Shown: piece after piece, positions 1-8,311 of the stretch
Layout: the number at the start of each line of letters is the position of its first letter
Position numbering within the stretch: the stretch's first letter is position 1
Assembly (NCBI RefSeq): GCF_040253635.1
Contig: NZ_JBEJGX010000003.1
Coordinates: 2,914,001 to 2,978,000 of the forward strand
DNA: 64,000 nt
Origin: Streptomyces sp. Edi2
GTDB lineage: Bacteria; Actinomycetota; Actinomycetes; Streptomycetales; Streptomycetaceae
Direction of reading: 5' to 3'
Translations under genes and position numbers: made by a program
The notes under the pieces: model-generated
The model's input: the letters and a program-made list of their open reading frames with translations, nothing else
Databases searched by the model: none
Told to the model about the DNA's origin: nothing

Positions 1-687
1 GTCGGTCACCGCGCCGGTCTCCTCATCGAGCAGCCCCTGCGCCAGCCTGGTCACCGCTGCGGGGACCGGCGGCGCCAGGTCGGCCGTAGCTCGGAGGCCG
101 GACAGGACGTCGTCGGGTCGAACGGCAGGTGTCAGATGCCGAACAACCAGCCGCAGTATCGCACAGGCTTTGCCGTCAGGCCTATCGCCGGCGTGACCGG
201 CGGCCTCCAGACGCGTCACCGCGGCCCGCGCGTCAAAGGTCCGCATGCCGTTTTTCGTCCGCCGCTCGACCAGCACCTCGTCCGCGGCGAGGAACGCCCC
301 GACCGCGCGCTCGGCCTCCTGCGCCTCGACCCCGTCGAGCCGGAGCTCCCACACCGAGGCCTGCAGCCGGTCGGCCAGGCCGCTGGTGCGGGCCTCGACC
401 GCGTCGGTCACATCGAGCCCGTCCGGCAGGGACGCGTCGAGCAGGGTGCGCAGCGCGTCCGGATCGCGGTGCTCGGTGAGCTGGATCTCCAGATATTCGG
501 CCTCGCTGCCCGTACCGGTGGGGGCGGCATTGGCGTACGACACCTTGGGGTGCGGGGTGAAGCCCGCCGAATAGGCCATGGGGACCTCGGCGCGGCGCAG
601 CGCCCGCTCGAAAGCGCGCTGGAAGTCGCGGTGGCTGGTGAACCGGAGGCGGCCGCGCTTGGTGTAGCGCAGTCGGATGCGCTGCAC
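1..687 (-). CDS. TIGR03936-type radical-SAM-associated protein (DUF2344), 3' end outside window
   Basis: Reading leftwards, the protein begins VQRIRLRYTKRGRLRFTSHR and continues with SAGFTPHPKVSYANA and GTGSEAEYLEI, which I recognise as the TIGR03936/DUF2344 family. Family members sit beside, or are fused to, a B12-binding radical SAM protein (here at 2588-4513), so the two probably act together; the reaction is unknown. The frame is open for 229 codons and runs off the left edge, so the C-terminus is missing. I chose the in-frame GTG at 685-687 because family members start at this motif; an upstream CTG at 727-729 would add MGKRQPEG and so on. In Streptomyces the next gene downstream is usually RNase E, which cannot be seen here. 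Confidence 0.85.
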   Translation of the reverse strand, partial: MQRIRLRYTKRGRLRFTSHRDFQRAFERALRRAEVPMAYSAGFTPHPKVSYANAAPTGTGSEAEYLEIQLTEHRDPDALRTLLDASLPDGLDVTDAVEARTSGLADRLQASVWELRLDGVEAQEAERAVGAFLAADEVLVERRTKNGMRTFDARAAVTRLEAAGHAGDRPDGKACAILRLVVRHLTPAVRPDDVLSGLRATADLAPPVPAAVTRLAQGLLDEETGAVTD

Positions 688-735
688 CGCCGGTGCGGGC
701 GGCGGGCCTTCGGGCTGTCGCTTGCCCAGTGTCGT

Positions 736-1884
736 TCAGTCCTTCGTGAGTGCGGTCGTACTGCTACCTAGAGTACGTGTGCCGGGGGCTCCCGGTTCCC
801 GCCGGGGCTCGGCAGCGGCAGCCGGCTGAGGCTCCGCGGGGGCGCCGAACAGTGCCCGCCGGATCTCCCTGCGGGTCTGCCGCACGGTCGCGCGGGCGGT
901 GCGCAGCGCCTGGCGGACCGGCCGCCAGATGCCGTCCCTGATGCCGTGCCCGAGCGGGGTGAGCACGGTGCGGTACACCCACCGCACCGGTTCGACGAGG
1001 ACCCACCGCAGGACGGCGGCGAGGAAGCGGCCGACGGCCCGGGAGACGATCCCGGCGGCCCGCCAGCAGTGCCCGAACGCCGACCCGACCTCACGCACCA
1101 CCACCGTCACCACGGCGGCCAGCAGCCGCCCGGCGGGTACCAGCACATACCGCCACAGGGTGACCAGCGGAACGACCACGAGCCACCGCACGAGGGTGGC
1201 GAGCGCGGTGCCGAGGCCGCGCACCAGCCAGGCGAGGCCCCGTCCGGCCGGTGTCAGCACCTGGGCGTACAGCCACCGGGCGGGGACCACGACGAGCCAA
1301 CGGACCAGCCACGCCAGGACCGCGCCGATCCCCCGGCCGACGGGCGTCAGCACATACCGCCACAGGGTCGCCCACGGCCACACGAACAACGCACGGCCCA
1401 GCCACAGCAGGGCCGCGCCCAGTCCGCGCAGCAGCCAGGCAATGCCGTGCCCCACCGGCGTCAGCACGTGGGCGTACAGCCACTGCACGGGGAGCACGAG
1501 CAGATGCCGCACCAGCCACGCCACCGCCCTGCCGGTCCCCCGGCCGGCCGGGGCGAGGACGGCGCGCCACAGCCACCCGAGCGGGGCGACGACCAGCGTG
1601 CGCCAGGCCCACCCGAGCGGGAACACGACGAGGGTGCGCCAGGCCCATGCCACAGGGACGACCACGAGGGTGCGCCACAGCCGGGCGAGGCCGCGGCCGA
1701 GGGGGCGCAGCACGCTCCGGTCGACGGCCCGTCCAGCGGCGGTCAGCGCATCCCACACCAGGCGCACCGGCACCACGAGCACCAGCACCACGATCCGTAC
1801 CGGAATACGGACCACTTGGGTCACACAGCCCTCGCCCGGCTCATAACGGGCCGGCACCCGCCGGTCGTTGTCCGTGGGCTCCAT
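736..1884 (-). CDS. Trp-rich, internally repetitive membrane-associated protein of unknown function
   Basis: The protein has 382 aa starting MEPTDNDRRVPARYEPGEG. After a short polar N-terminus it is built almost wholly of repeated hydrophobic, Trp- and Arg-punctuated blocks. Three tandem 12-residue units (WRTLVVVPVAWA, WRTLVVFPLGWA, WRTLVVAPLGWL) are followed by longer units containing W-x-Y-x-x-VLTP-(V/A)-G-(R/H)-G, repeated about six times. The C-terminus is basic, then Pro/Ala-rich. The pattern suggests re-entrant or amphipathic membrane helices ending in Pro-Gly turns; no catalytic motif is visible. The frame stays open upstream to 2472, but that part overlaps the GNAT gene on the same strand, so the ATG at 1884 is preferred. 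It lies between the two radical-SAM-linked genes. Function unknown. Confidence 0.7.
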   Translation of the reverse strand: MEPTDNDRRVPARYEPGEGCVTQVVRIPVRIVVLVLVVPVRLVWDALTAAGRAVDRSVLRPLGRGLARLWRTLVVVPVAWAWRTLVVFPLGWAWRTLVVAPLGWLWRAVLAPAGRGTGRAVAWLVRHLLVLPVQWLYAHVLTPVGHGIAWLLRGLGAALLWLGRALFVWPWATLWRYVLTPVGRGIGAVLAWLVRWLVVVPARWLYAQVLTPAGRGLAWLVRGLGTALATLVRWLVVVPLVTLWRYVLVPAGRLLAAVVTVVVREVGSAFGHCWRAAGIVSRAVGRFLAAVLRWVLVEPVRWVYRTVLTPLGHGIRDGIWRPVRQALRTARATVRQTRREIRRALFGAPAEPQPAAAAEPRREPGAPGTRTLGSSTTALTKD

Positions 1885-1936
1885 CCGGCCCCTCCCCCTT
1901 GTTCTTCCGTCGCCGCGCCGCGTGTCCCGCGGCCCC

Positions 1937-2509
1937 TCAGGGGTGCCGGTGCGGCTGCTGTCCGCCGGCGGGTGCGGCCGCGTGGATCCAGTAGCGCAGC
2001 TTTTCGCCCCGCTGGTCCTCGAAGATCCCGCCGCAGGCCTCGATGACCTTACGCGAGCCGCTATTGGTGTGGTCGCAGGTGACCAGCACCCGGTCAATGC
2101 CCAGCTCGTGATGAGCGATCGGCAGTGCGGCGCGCAGCATCGCGGTGGCGTGGCCGCGGCGGCGGGCACCGGGGCGTACGGCATAGCCGATGTGGCCGCC
2201 GTAGTGGAGGAGTTCGTCGGTGAGGCGGTGGCGGAAGGTGACCCGTCCCAGGTAGCTGCCGTCCGCCACCCACCACCGGGTGGTCTTGGGGACCACACCG
2301 TCGGCGCGTTCCTCGCCCGGCGCGCCGCCGATCGCGTCGACGTACTCGGCGAACCCCTCCGCGGTCGGCCAGCGGGTAGCCCAAGTCCGCAGCTCGCGGG
2401 CGAGGTTGGAGTGCGGTACGTGCTCGGCGCCGTCGGCGCGGAACTCCTCCATCGCGGCGAGGAACGAGGCATGGACGCGAACAGTGGGGGCGATGAGCTG
2501 CGGCGGCAT
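1937..2509 (-). CDS. GNAT family N-acetyltransferase
   Basis: This 190-aa protein starts MPPQLIAPTVRVHASFLAAM. It shows the GNAT acetyl-CoA fold signature: a beta strand TRWWVADGSYLGRVTFRHRL, then HIGYAVRPGARRRGHATAML, whose R-x-x-G-x-A-like loop binds the CoA pyrophosphate, and a C-terminal VTCDHTNSGSRKVIEACGG helix. It should transfer an acetyl group from acetyl-CoA to an amine; the substrate cannot be told. The frame can begin 7 codons earlier at a GTG (2530), but neither start has a strong ribosome site and the ATG is the more usual N-terminus. It sits 74 bases downstream of the radical SAM gene on the same strand, so co-transcription is likely. Confidence 0.85.
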   Translation of the reverse strand: MPPQLIAPTVRVHASFLAAMEEFRADGAEHVPHSNLARELRTWATRWPTAEGFAEYVDAIGGAPGEERADGVVPKTTRWWVADGSYLGRVTFRHRLTDELLHYGGHIGYAVRPGARRRGHATAMLRAALPIAHHELGIDRVLVTCDHTNSGSRKVIEACGGIFEDQRGEKLRYWIHAAAPAGGQQPHRHP

Positions 2510-2587
2510 CACGTCATTGTGCGGGAGCACGCCACGGCCCGGCCACCGCGGGACGCGGGACCGGGCCGAAGCCCCCTACGGGAGCCG

Positions 2588-4513
2588 CTACTTGACGACG
2601 GTCAGCGGCAGCAGCTTCTTGCCGGTGGGGCCGATCTGGATGTCGAGGTCGAGCTGCGGGCAGACGCCGCAGTCGAAGCACGGGGTCCAGCGGCAGTCCT
2701 CGACCTCGGTCTCGTCGAGGGCGTCCTGCCAGTCCTCCCAGAGCCAGTCCTTGTCCAGACCGGAGTCCAGGTGGTCCCAGGGCAGGACCTCCTCGTACTC
2801 CCGCTCACGGGTGGTGTACCAGGCGACGTCCACGCCGAAGTCGGGCAGCGTCTCCTCGGCGGCCTTCATCCAGCGGTCGTAGGAGAAGTGCTCGCGCCAG
2901 CCGTCGAAGCGGCCGCCGCCCTCGTAGACGGCGCGGATGACCGAGCCGACGCGGCGGTCGCCGCGCGAGAGCAGGCCCTCGACGATGCCGGGCTTGCCGT
3001 CGTGGTAGCGGAAGCCGATGGAGCGGCCGTACTTCTTGTCGCCGCGGATCTTGTCCCGGAGCTTTTCGAGACGGGCGTCCGTCTCCTCCGCCGACAGCTG
3101 CGGCGCCCACTGGAACGGCGTGTGCGGCTTGGGGACGAAACCGCCGATGGAGACCGTGCAGCGGATGTCGTTCTGCCCGGAGACCTTGCGGCCCTCGGCG
3201 ATGACCTTGACCGCCATGTCGCCGATCTGGAGCACGTCCTCATCGGTCTCGGTCGGCAGACCGCACATGAAGTACAGCTTCACCTGCCGCCAGCCGTTGC
3301 CGTAGGCCGTGGAGACGGTCCTGATCAGGTCCTCTTCGGAGACCATCTTGTTGATGACCTTGCGCATCCGCTCGGAGCCGCCCTCGGGCGCGAAGGTCAG
3401 ACCGGAGCGACGGCCGTTGCGCGTCAGCTCATTGGCAAGATCGACGTTGAAGGCGTCGACGCGGGTCGACGGCAGCGACAGACCGATCTTGTCTTCCTCG
3501 TACCGGTCGGCGAGCCCCTTGGCGATGTCGCCGATCTCGGTGTGGTCCGCGGAGGACAGCGACAGCAGGCCGACCTCCTCGAATCCCGTGGCCTTCAGGC
3601 CCTTGTCCACCATGTCGCCGATGCCGGTGATGCTTCGCTCCCGTACGGGGCGCGTGATCATGCCGGCCTGGCAGAAACGGCAGCCGCGGGTGCAGCCACG
3701 GAAGATCTCGACCGACATCCGCTCGTGGACGGTCTCGGCCAGGGGGACGAGCGGCTGCTTGGGGTAGGGCCACTCGTCCAGATCCATGACGGTGTGCTTG
3801 GACACCCGCCACGGTACGCCGGAGCGGTTCGGCACGACGCGGGAGATCCGCCCGTCGGCCAGGTATTCGACGTCGTAGAACTTGGGGACGTAGACGCTGC
3901 CGGTCTTCGCCAGGCGGAACAGCAGCTCGTCGCGGCCGCCGGGCCGGTCCTCGGCCTTCCAGGCGCGGATGATCTCGGTGATCTCCAGCACCGCCTGCTC
4001 GCCGTCGCCCACGACCGCGCAGTCCAGGAAGTCCGCGATCGGCTCGGGGTTGAAGGCCGCATGGCCGCCCGCCAGGACGATCGGGTGGTCCTCCGTGCGG
4101 TCCTTGGACTCCATCGGGATACCGGCGAGATCCAGGGCGGTGAGGAGGTTGGTGTAGCCCAACTCGGTCGAGAAGGAGACACCGAGCACGTCGAAGGCGC
4201 CGACGGGGCGGTGCGCGTCGACTGTGAACTGCGGGACGCCGTGCTCACGCATCAGCGCTTCGAGGTCCGGCCACACGCTGTACGTGCGCTCGGCCAGCAC
4301 GCCCTCGCGTTCGTTGAGGACCTCATAGAGGATCATGACGCCCTGGTTGGGCAGACCGACCTCGTAGGCGTCCGGGTACATGAGCGACCACCGCACATCA
4401 CAGGAGTCCCAGTCCTTGACGGTGGAGTTCAGCTCACCGCCGACGTACTGAATGGGCTTCTGCACATGCGGGAGCAGGGCCTCGAGCTGCGGGAAGACCG
4501 ACTCGGCAGACAT
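2588..4513 (-). CDS. TIGR03960-type B12-binding radical SAM protein
   Basis: This 641-aa protein begins MSAESVFPQLEALLPHVQKP. The first half is a B12-binding-like region (SLMYPDAYEVGLPNQGVMIL, VLGVSFSTELGYTN, VLAGGHAAFNPEPIADF). It is followed by the radical SAM cluster motif C-T-R-G-C-R-F-C (CxxxCxxC), which holds the 4Fe-4S cluster that cleaves S-adenosylmethionine. A C-terminal Cys cluster, CFDCGVCPQ, may bind a second cluster. Length and motifs fit the TIGR03960 family, whose substrate is unproven. The partner TIGR03936 protein is at the left window edge, separated by two unrelated genes. The frame is open further upstream to 4768, but the ATG at 4513 gives the family N-terminus. Confidence 0.92.
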   Translation of the reverse strand: MSAESVFPQLEALLPHVQKPIQYVGGELNSTVKDWDSCDVRWSLMYPDAYEVGLPNQGVMILYEVLNEREGVLAERTYSVWPDLEALMREHGVPQFTVDAHRPVGAFDVLGVSFSTELGYTNLLTALDLAGIPMESKDRTEDHPIVLAGGHAAFNPEPIADFLDCAVVGDGEQAVLEITEIIRAWKAEDRPGGRDELLFRLAKTGSVYVPKFYDVEYLADGRISRVVPNRSGVPWRVSKHTVMDLDEWPYPKQPLVPLAETVHERMSVEIFRGCTRGCRFCQAGMITRPVRERSITGIGDMVDKGLKATGFEEVGLLSLSSADHTEIGDIAKGLADRYEEDKIGLSLPSTRVDAFNVDLANELTRNGRRSGLTFAPEGGSERMRKVINKMVSEEDLIRTVSTAYGNGWRQVKLYFMCGLPTETDEDVLQIGDMAVKVIAEGRKVSGQNDIRCTVSIGGFVPKPHTPFQWAPQLSAEETDARLEKLRDKIRGDKKYGRSIGFRYHDGKPGIVEGLLSRGDRRVGSVIRAVYEGGGRFDGWREHFSYDRWMKAAEETLPDFGVDVAWYTTREREYEEVLPWDHLDSGLDKDWLWEDWQDALDETEVEDCRWTPCFDCGVCPQLDLDIQIGPTGKKLLPLTVVK

Positions 4514-4646
4514 CTCGAACCTTCGTGAGCTGGCGGGGGGGCGACTCTCAAGCGTAACTGCTCGAAGCCACCCCCTCGCACGGTGATCCGGCAGCCCCGG
4601 TGCACCCCTGCGGAGCAGGCGTGCACCGGGCCGGCTCGGAGCCGTC

Positions 4647-4718
4647 GTGCGGTGAGGCGGCCGGCCGCCGTGCGACGGGGTCCCGCCACCGTGCGGTGAA
4701 GCGGCCCGCCGCCGTGCG
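4647..4718. repeat. Two direct copies of a 28-bp GC-rich sequence, 44-bp period
   Basis: Copies at 4647-4674 and 4691-4718 read GTGCGGTGA(G/A)GCGGCC followed by (G/C)GCCGCCGTGCG. The second copy ends one base before the stop codon of the CYTH-CHAD gene. Each copy also contains a short internal palindrome around GGCGGCC-GGCCGCC. It lies between the end of CYTH-CHAD and the start of the radical SAM gene and may serve as a 3'-end structure. Confidence 0.6.
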
Positions 4719-4719
4719 C

Positions 4720-6342
4720 TCACGGCCGGAGCGCGGCCCGGTGCTTGCGCCGTGAGGCCTTCTTCCACCGGCGCGGCAGCTCCCGTTCCCGGTCCGCCGC
4801 CCGGGCCTCCTCGCGCCCGTAGAGCAGACCGAAGGTGAAGCCGCCCTCGCCGGCCTTCTGCGCCTGGGTGGCCAGCTCACGCAGCGCGCCGCGCGCCACC
4901 ACGCTGTCCTGGTGATCACCCAGCAGCTGCTGCACCCGCTTGATCCGCCTGGCGAACTTCTTCGCCGGCCGGCCGAGCGCCGGACGGGCGGCCTCCGCCG
5001 CGTACCGCGTCCGCTTGGCGGCCTTGCGGGCGCCGTGCAGCGCCTCGTCCCGCGCCTGCCCGGCCGGGGCCGCCAGCGCGGCCTCCATCCGGCGGGCCAG
5101 CCGCCGGTAGTCCTTCCGTACGGCCCCGGCCGCCACCTCGGACGCCGGACTGTCCGCGGCCGGGCGCAGCGGCGGCGCCTCCAGGAGGGTGTGCAGGGTC
5201 TTCAGCAGCTCCAGATAGCGGGGTCCGTCCAATACGGAGAGCACTTCCCTGCGCGCGCCGGTGCGGCGTCGCTCGGACCAGATGCGCAGCCGGGCGGCCA
5301 CCGGGCCGAGCCGCAGCGTCCTGGGCACCTCGGCCAGCGCCTGCTGCAGCCGCGCGGTCAGCACCTCCCGGTCCCGGTCCACCCCCAGCTCGGCCGCCAG
5401 CCACTGGAGCTCCAGGCCGATGGGCCGGGTGGCGGCGCGGTCGAGCACCTTGGTGTACGAGCGGAAGGCGCTGCGCAGCCGGCGGGTGGCGACCCTCATC
5501 CGGTGTACCGAGTCGGGCAGATCGCGGCGTACGGCGGGATCCAACTCGATGATCACCCGTACCTGCTCGCGGACGTACCGGAGCACCACGTCTCCGGCAG
5601 TGGGTTCTTTCTTCTTCCCGGCCTTCTTGTTGCCGGCCTTCTTGTTCCCGGCCATGACCTTGCCTCCGCGCTTGCCGGACCCTCGGGGCCGGGACGCGCC
5701 GGGGCGCGCGGGACGCTCGCGCTCCAGGCCCGTCTCGGCGAGTGCCCGCGCCAGCTTCGACTCCGATGAGGCGGGGCGCGCCCCGGCCGCGACCAGCGCC
5801 CGGCCGACCTCGTCCAGCACCGCGCTGTCGCCGCTTCCGACCAGTTCCACCTCGATCTCGCGCCACCGGGCCCCGGCCGTGCCCGCTTTGCCCTTGGCGG
5901 CCTTCCCCGCCCGCTGGGCGTGCACCTCGTCCACCGCCAGCTCCGCGAGCGGTGCGCCCGCGGCATCCCGCAGGACCCGGACCGTGCGCCGTGTCCGCAG
6001 CCGGACGAGGGGGACCAGTTCCCCCTCCAGCACCCGGGACCGGACGAGCGCGGTCAGCTCCGGCGGCGGTGTATCGGACAGCGGCGCCCGTACTTCGTCC
6101 CGGATGCCCGGCGCGACCGGGAGCTTCAGGTGCCAGCCCGCGTCTCTGCCGCCGGTGCGCCGGCGCAGCGTGATGGCGTCGGCGGCGAGGCGCTGGTCGG
6201 ACGTGTCGTAGTAGCAGGCGTCCAGCTCCTCGACGCCCTCTTCTGTCACGGTGGCGACCCGGCCGGTGCCGGCCAGGTCGGGCAGCTGCGCGCCGCCGTC
6301 GATCTCGTACTTCCGTTCGACTTCCCGCACGGTGTCCGCCAT
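4720..6342 (-). CDS. CYTH-CHAD domain protein (polyphosphate/triphosphate-related)
   Basis: This is a 540-aa two-domain protein. The N-terminal CYTH domain (about residues 3-205) opens with EVERKYEI, the ExExK signature of the triphosphate-tunnel fold, and continues with ACYYDTSDQRLAADAITLRRR. A Lys-rich linker with AGNKKAGNKKAGKKK (around 230-245) leads to a CHAD domain (about 250-530) with conserved basic helices HRMRVATRRLRSAFRSY and LHGARKAAKRTRYAAEAARP. CYTH enzymes hydrolyse triphosphates, and CHAD domains bind inorganic polyphosphate through histidine and basic residues, so a role in polyphosphate metabolism is likely but inferred. The ATG at 6342 begins MADTVREVERKYEI, the expected family start. 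Its upstream region is shared with the divergent gene at 6560. Confidence 0.9.
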   Translation of the reverse strand: MADTVREVERKYEIDGGAQLPDLAGTGRVATVTEEGVEELDACYYDTSDQRLAADAITLRRRTGGRDAGWHLKLPVAPGIRDEVRAPLSDTPPPELTALVRSRVLEGELVPLVRLRTRRTVRVLRDAAGAPLAELAVDEVHAQRAGKAAKGKAGTAGARWREIEVELVGSGDSAVLDEVGRALVAAGARPASSESKLARALAETGLERERPARPGASRPRGSGKRGGKVMAGNKKAGNKKAGKKKEPTAGDVVLRYVREQVRVIIELDPAVRRDLPDSVHRMRVATRRLRSAFRSYTKVLDRAATRPIGLELQWLAAELGVDRDREVLTARLQQALAEVPRTLRLGPVAARLRIWSERRRTGARREVLSVLDGPRYLELLKTLHTLLEAPPLRPAADSPASEVAAGAVRKDYRRLARRMEAALAAPAGQARDEALHGARKAAKRTRYAAEAARPALGRPAKKFARRIKRVQQLLGDHQDSVVARGALRELATQAQKAGEGGFTFGLLYGREEARAADRERELPRRWKKASRRKHRAALRP

Positions 6343-6559
6343 GCATCGAGGCTAGCCATCCGCCCCGGCCGAGGCCACCCATCGGGAACGGGGAGCCGCC
6401 CCGTCACGGGATCCGCCGCAGCGGAATCCACGGCAGCGGGTAGCGCCGACCACACCACCTGCGTTACTCTGTGTGACGAATCGAGTACGCAGAGTGCGAA
6501 TCCGCATCTAGCGTGCCATCCGATCGCCGCTCACTCGCCCCCAGGGGAGGGAGACATCC

Positions 6560-7000
6560 GTGCACCCCTCAACCGCGCCCGTCACCCGGACACGCGTCCG
6601 CGTCCCGGCAGGCGCCCGCCCGTACATCCTCACCGCACCCAGCACCCCCACCGCCCCCAAGGCCGCCCGCGATTTCGTCCGCGCCGTACTGCGCCGCACC
6701 CCGCTCTCCCCGCTCCTCGACACCGCCGTGCTGCTCACCTCGGAGGCGGTGACCCGCGCTCATCTGCACACACCGCGGACGGCGGACATCCTGCTGCGGA
6801 TGCTCACCACCGGGCACGGTGTGCGGATCAGCGTGCACGGCCGGGCGCAGGCCCGGATTCCGCGGCCGTCGCACCGCGGGCAGCCCGACGATTACGGGCT
6901 CCTGCTGACCGGCCGCCTCGCCGACGACTGGGGCACGACGCCGCCCGAGGACCTGCCACGGCCCACCTCGCTGTGGTTCGAGCTGCACCTCAGGCAGTGA
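6560..7000 (+). CDS. Degenerate RsbW/SpoIIAB-like ATP-binding protein
   Basis: The product has 146 aa from a GTG start with an excellent upstream GGGAGGGAG ribosome site. The layout resembles Streptomyces anti-sigma-type HATPase_c_2 proteins: an N-terminal helix KAARDFVRAVLRR, then LLDTAVLLTSEAVTRAHLHT where functional members have SELVTNAVRH, and near the end DDYGLLLTGRLADDWG and LWFELHL where they have G-x-GLxLV-x-x-LAxxWG. The Asn of the N box and the D-x-G box are absent, so it may not bind ATP normally. It could still bind a sigma factor or anti-anti-sigma partner; this is inference. It is divergent from CYTH-CHAD and convergent with rodA. Confidence 0.7.
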   Translation: MHPSTAPVTRTRVRVPAGARPYILTAPSTPTAPKAARDFVRAVLRRTPLSPLLDTAVLLTSEAVTRAHLHTPRTADILLRMLTTGHGVRISVHGRAQARIPRPSHRGQPDDYGLLLTGRLADDWGTTPPEDLPRPTSLWFELHLRQ

Positions 7001-7095
7001 GGTGCGCCACGATCAGCGGGGTGCCCCGGCAGTGCGGTGCGCCTCCAGCAGCGGTGCACCCCGGCAGTGCGCTCTGCCTCGGGCGGTGAGGCGGC
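6993..7095. repeat. Three-copy 35-bp tandem repeat between convergent genes
   Basis: Units begin GGCAGTG at 6993, 7028 and 7063, exactly 35 bases apart. The first two units are closely alike (GGCAGTGxGGTGCGCC, then xCAGCGG and a C-run); the third has drifted. The stop codon of the plus-strand gene lies inside unit one, and unit three reaches the rodA stop codon on the other strand. It may supply 3'-end structure for both genes. Confidence 0.65.
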
Positions 7096-7096
7096 G

Positions 7097-8311
7097 TCAG
7101 CGCGAGGCCGACAGGGGGCGCTGTACGCGGATCGACTGGAGCAGCCCGATCGCGATCCAGACCGCGAACATGGAGGTGCCGCCGTAGGAGACGAACGGCA
7201 GGGGGAGGCCGGTGACGGGCATGATGCCGAGCGTCATCCCGATGTTCTCGAACGCCTGGAAGGCGAACCACGCGATGATCCCGGCGGCGACGATCGTGCC
7301 GTAGAGCTCGGTGGACTCGCGCGCGATCCGGCAGGCGCGCCACAGGACGACGCCGAGCAGCACAATGATCAGGCCCGCCCCCAGGAAACCCAGCTCCTCA
7401 CCGGCAACGGTGAAGATGAAGTCCGTCTGCTGTTCGGGGACGAACTGACCGGTGGTCTGGCTGCCGTGGAAGAGCCCGGAGCCGGTCAGTCCACCGCCAC
7501 CGATCGCGATCCGGGCCTGGTTGGTGTTGTAGCCGACGCCGGCCGGATCGAGGCTCGGGTTGGCGAACGCGGCGAAGCGGGCGATCTGATAGGCGTCCAG
7601 CAGACCGAGCTGCCAGATGGCGACACAGCCCACGACGCCGGTGCCGGCCAGCCCGAGGATCCAGCGGTTGGAGGCGCCGGAGGAGAGCAGTACGCCCAGG
7701 ATGACCGCGCCGAGCACCATGACCGAACCGAGGTCGGGCATCAGCATGATCACGCCGACGGGGACGGCCGCCAGGCCGAGGGCCTGGACGACGGTGCGGT
7801 GGCCGGGGTGCGGGCGGTCCCCCGCATCGACCCGGGACGCCAGGATCATCGCCATGCCCAGCGTGATGGTGATCTTCGCGAACTCGGCGGGCTGGAGCGA
7901 GAAGCCGCCGGGGATCGCCAGCCAGGAACGCGAACCGTTGATGGTGGCGCCCAGTGGCGTCAGGACCAGCAGCGCCAGCACGACCGAGAGGCCGTAGAGG
8001 ATCGGCACCGCGCCGCGGAGGGTGCGGTGCCCGAGCCAGATCGTGCCGGCGGCCAGCGTCAGGCCGATACCGAGGTTCAGCAGATGGTGCAGGAAGTAGT
8101 AGTACTCGTCGCCGTGGTTGAGCTCGGTGCGGTTGCGGGTGGCGGAGAAGACCAGCAGCGACCCCATCAGCGACAGCACCAGACAGGACAGCAGCAGCAT
8201 CCAGTCCAGCTTGCGCAGCACCGAATCACGCGCCGTCAGCTTGCCCCAGGTGCCGAGCTCGGGGGTGTAGCGCCGGATCGAGAACGCCCGGGAGGTAGGG
8301 CTGGTCGTCAC
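7097..8311 (-). CDS. rodA: RodA-type peptidoglycan glycosyltransferase (SEDS family)
   Basis: The 404-aa polytopic membrane protein starts with a GTG that overlaps the stop codon of the upstream PBP2 gene (GTGA). About ten hydrophobic helices are visible, for example LDWMLLLSCLVLSLMGSLLV and WFAFQAFENIGMTLGIMPVT. SEDS signatures are present, including QQTDFIFTVAGEELGFLGA and the C-terminal TGLPLPFVSYGG. SEDS proteins polymerise lipid II glycan chains and work with a class B PBP, here the translationally coupled gene next door. As the last gene of the mreB-mreC-mreD-PBP2-rodA cluster it should act in lateral-wall or spore-wall synthesis at the cytoplasmic membrane. Confidence 0.95.
   Translation of the reverse strand: MTTSPTSRAFSIRRYTPELGTWGKLTARDSVLRKLDWMLLLSCLVLSLMGSLLVFSATRNRTELNHGDEYYYFLHHLLNLGIGLTLAAGTIWLGHRTLRGAVPILYGLSVVLALLVLTPLGATINGSRSWLAIPGGFSLQPAEFAKITITLGMAMILASRVDAGDRPHPGHRTVVQALGLAAVPVGVIMLMPDLGSVMVLGAVILGVLLSSGASNRWILGLAGTGVVGCVAIWQLGLLDAYQIARFAAFANPSLDPAGVGYNTNQARIAIGGGGLTGSGLFHGSQTTGQFVPEQQTDFIFTVAGEELGFLGAGLIIVLLGVVLWRACRIARESTELYGTIVAAGIIAWFAFQAFENIGMTLGIMPVTGLPLPFVSYGGTSMFAVWIAIGLLQSIRVQRPLSASR

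Noticed and set aside
1884..2472. N-terminal extension of the Trp-rich protein (long open frame upstream to 2472)
   Set aside because: It lies over the GNAT gene on the same strand in another frame, is Pro/Arg/Ser-rich and has no repeat character; high-GC DNA leaves such frames open by chance.
1868..4528. Very long plus-strand open frame opposite the radical SAM gene (886 codons)
   Set aside because: It is the antisense of clearly conserved genes; its amino-acid composition (Val/Gly/Asp/Arg-rich) is typical of frame shadows in GC-rich coding DNA. The same holds for the long plus-strand frames opposite PBP2, valS, clpX and tig.
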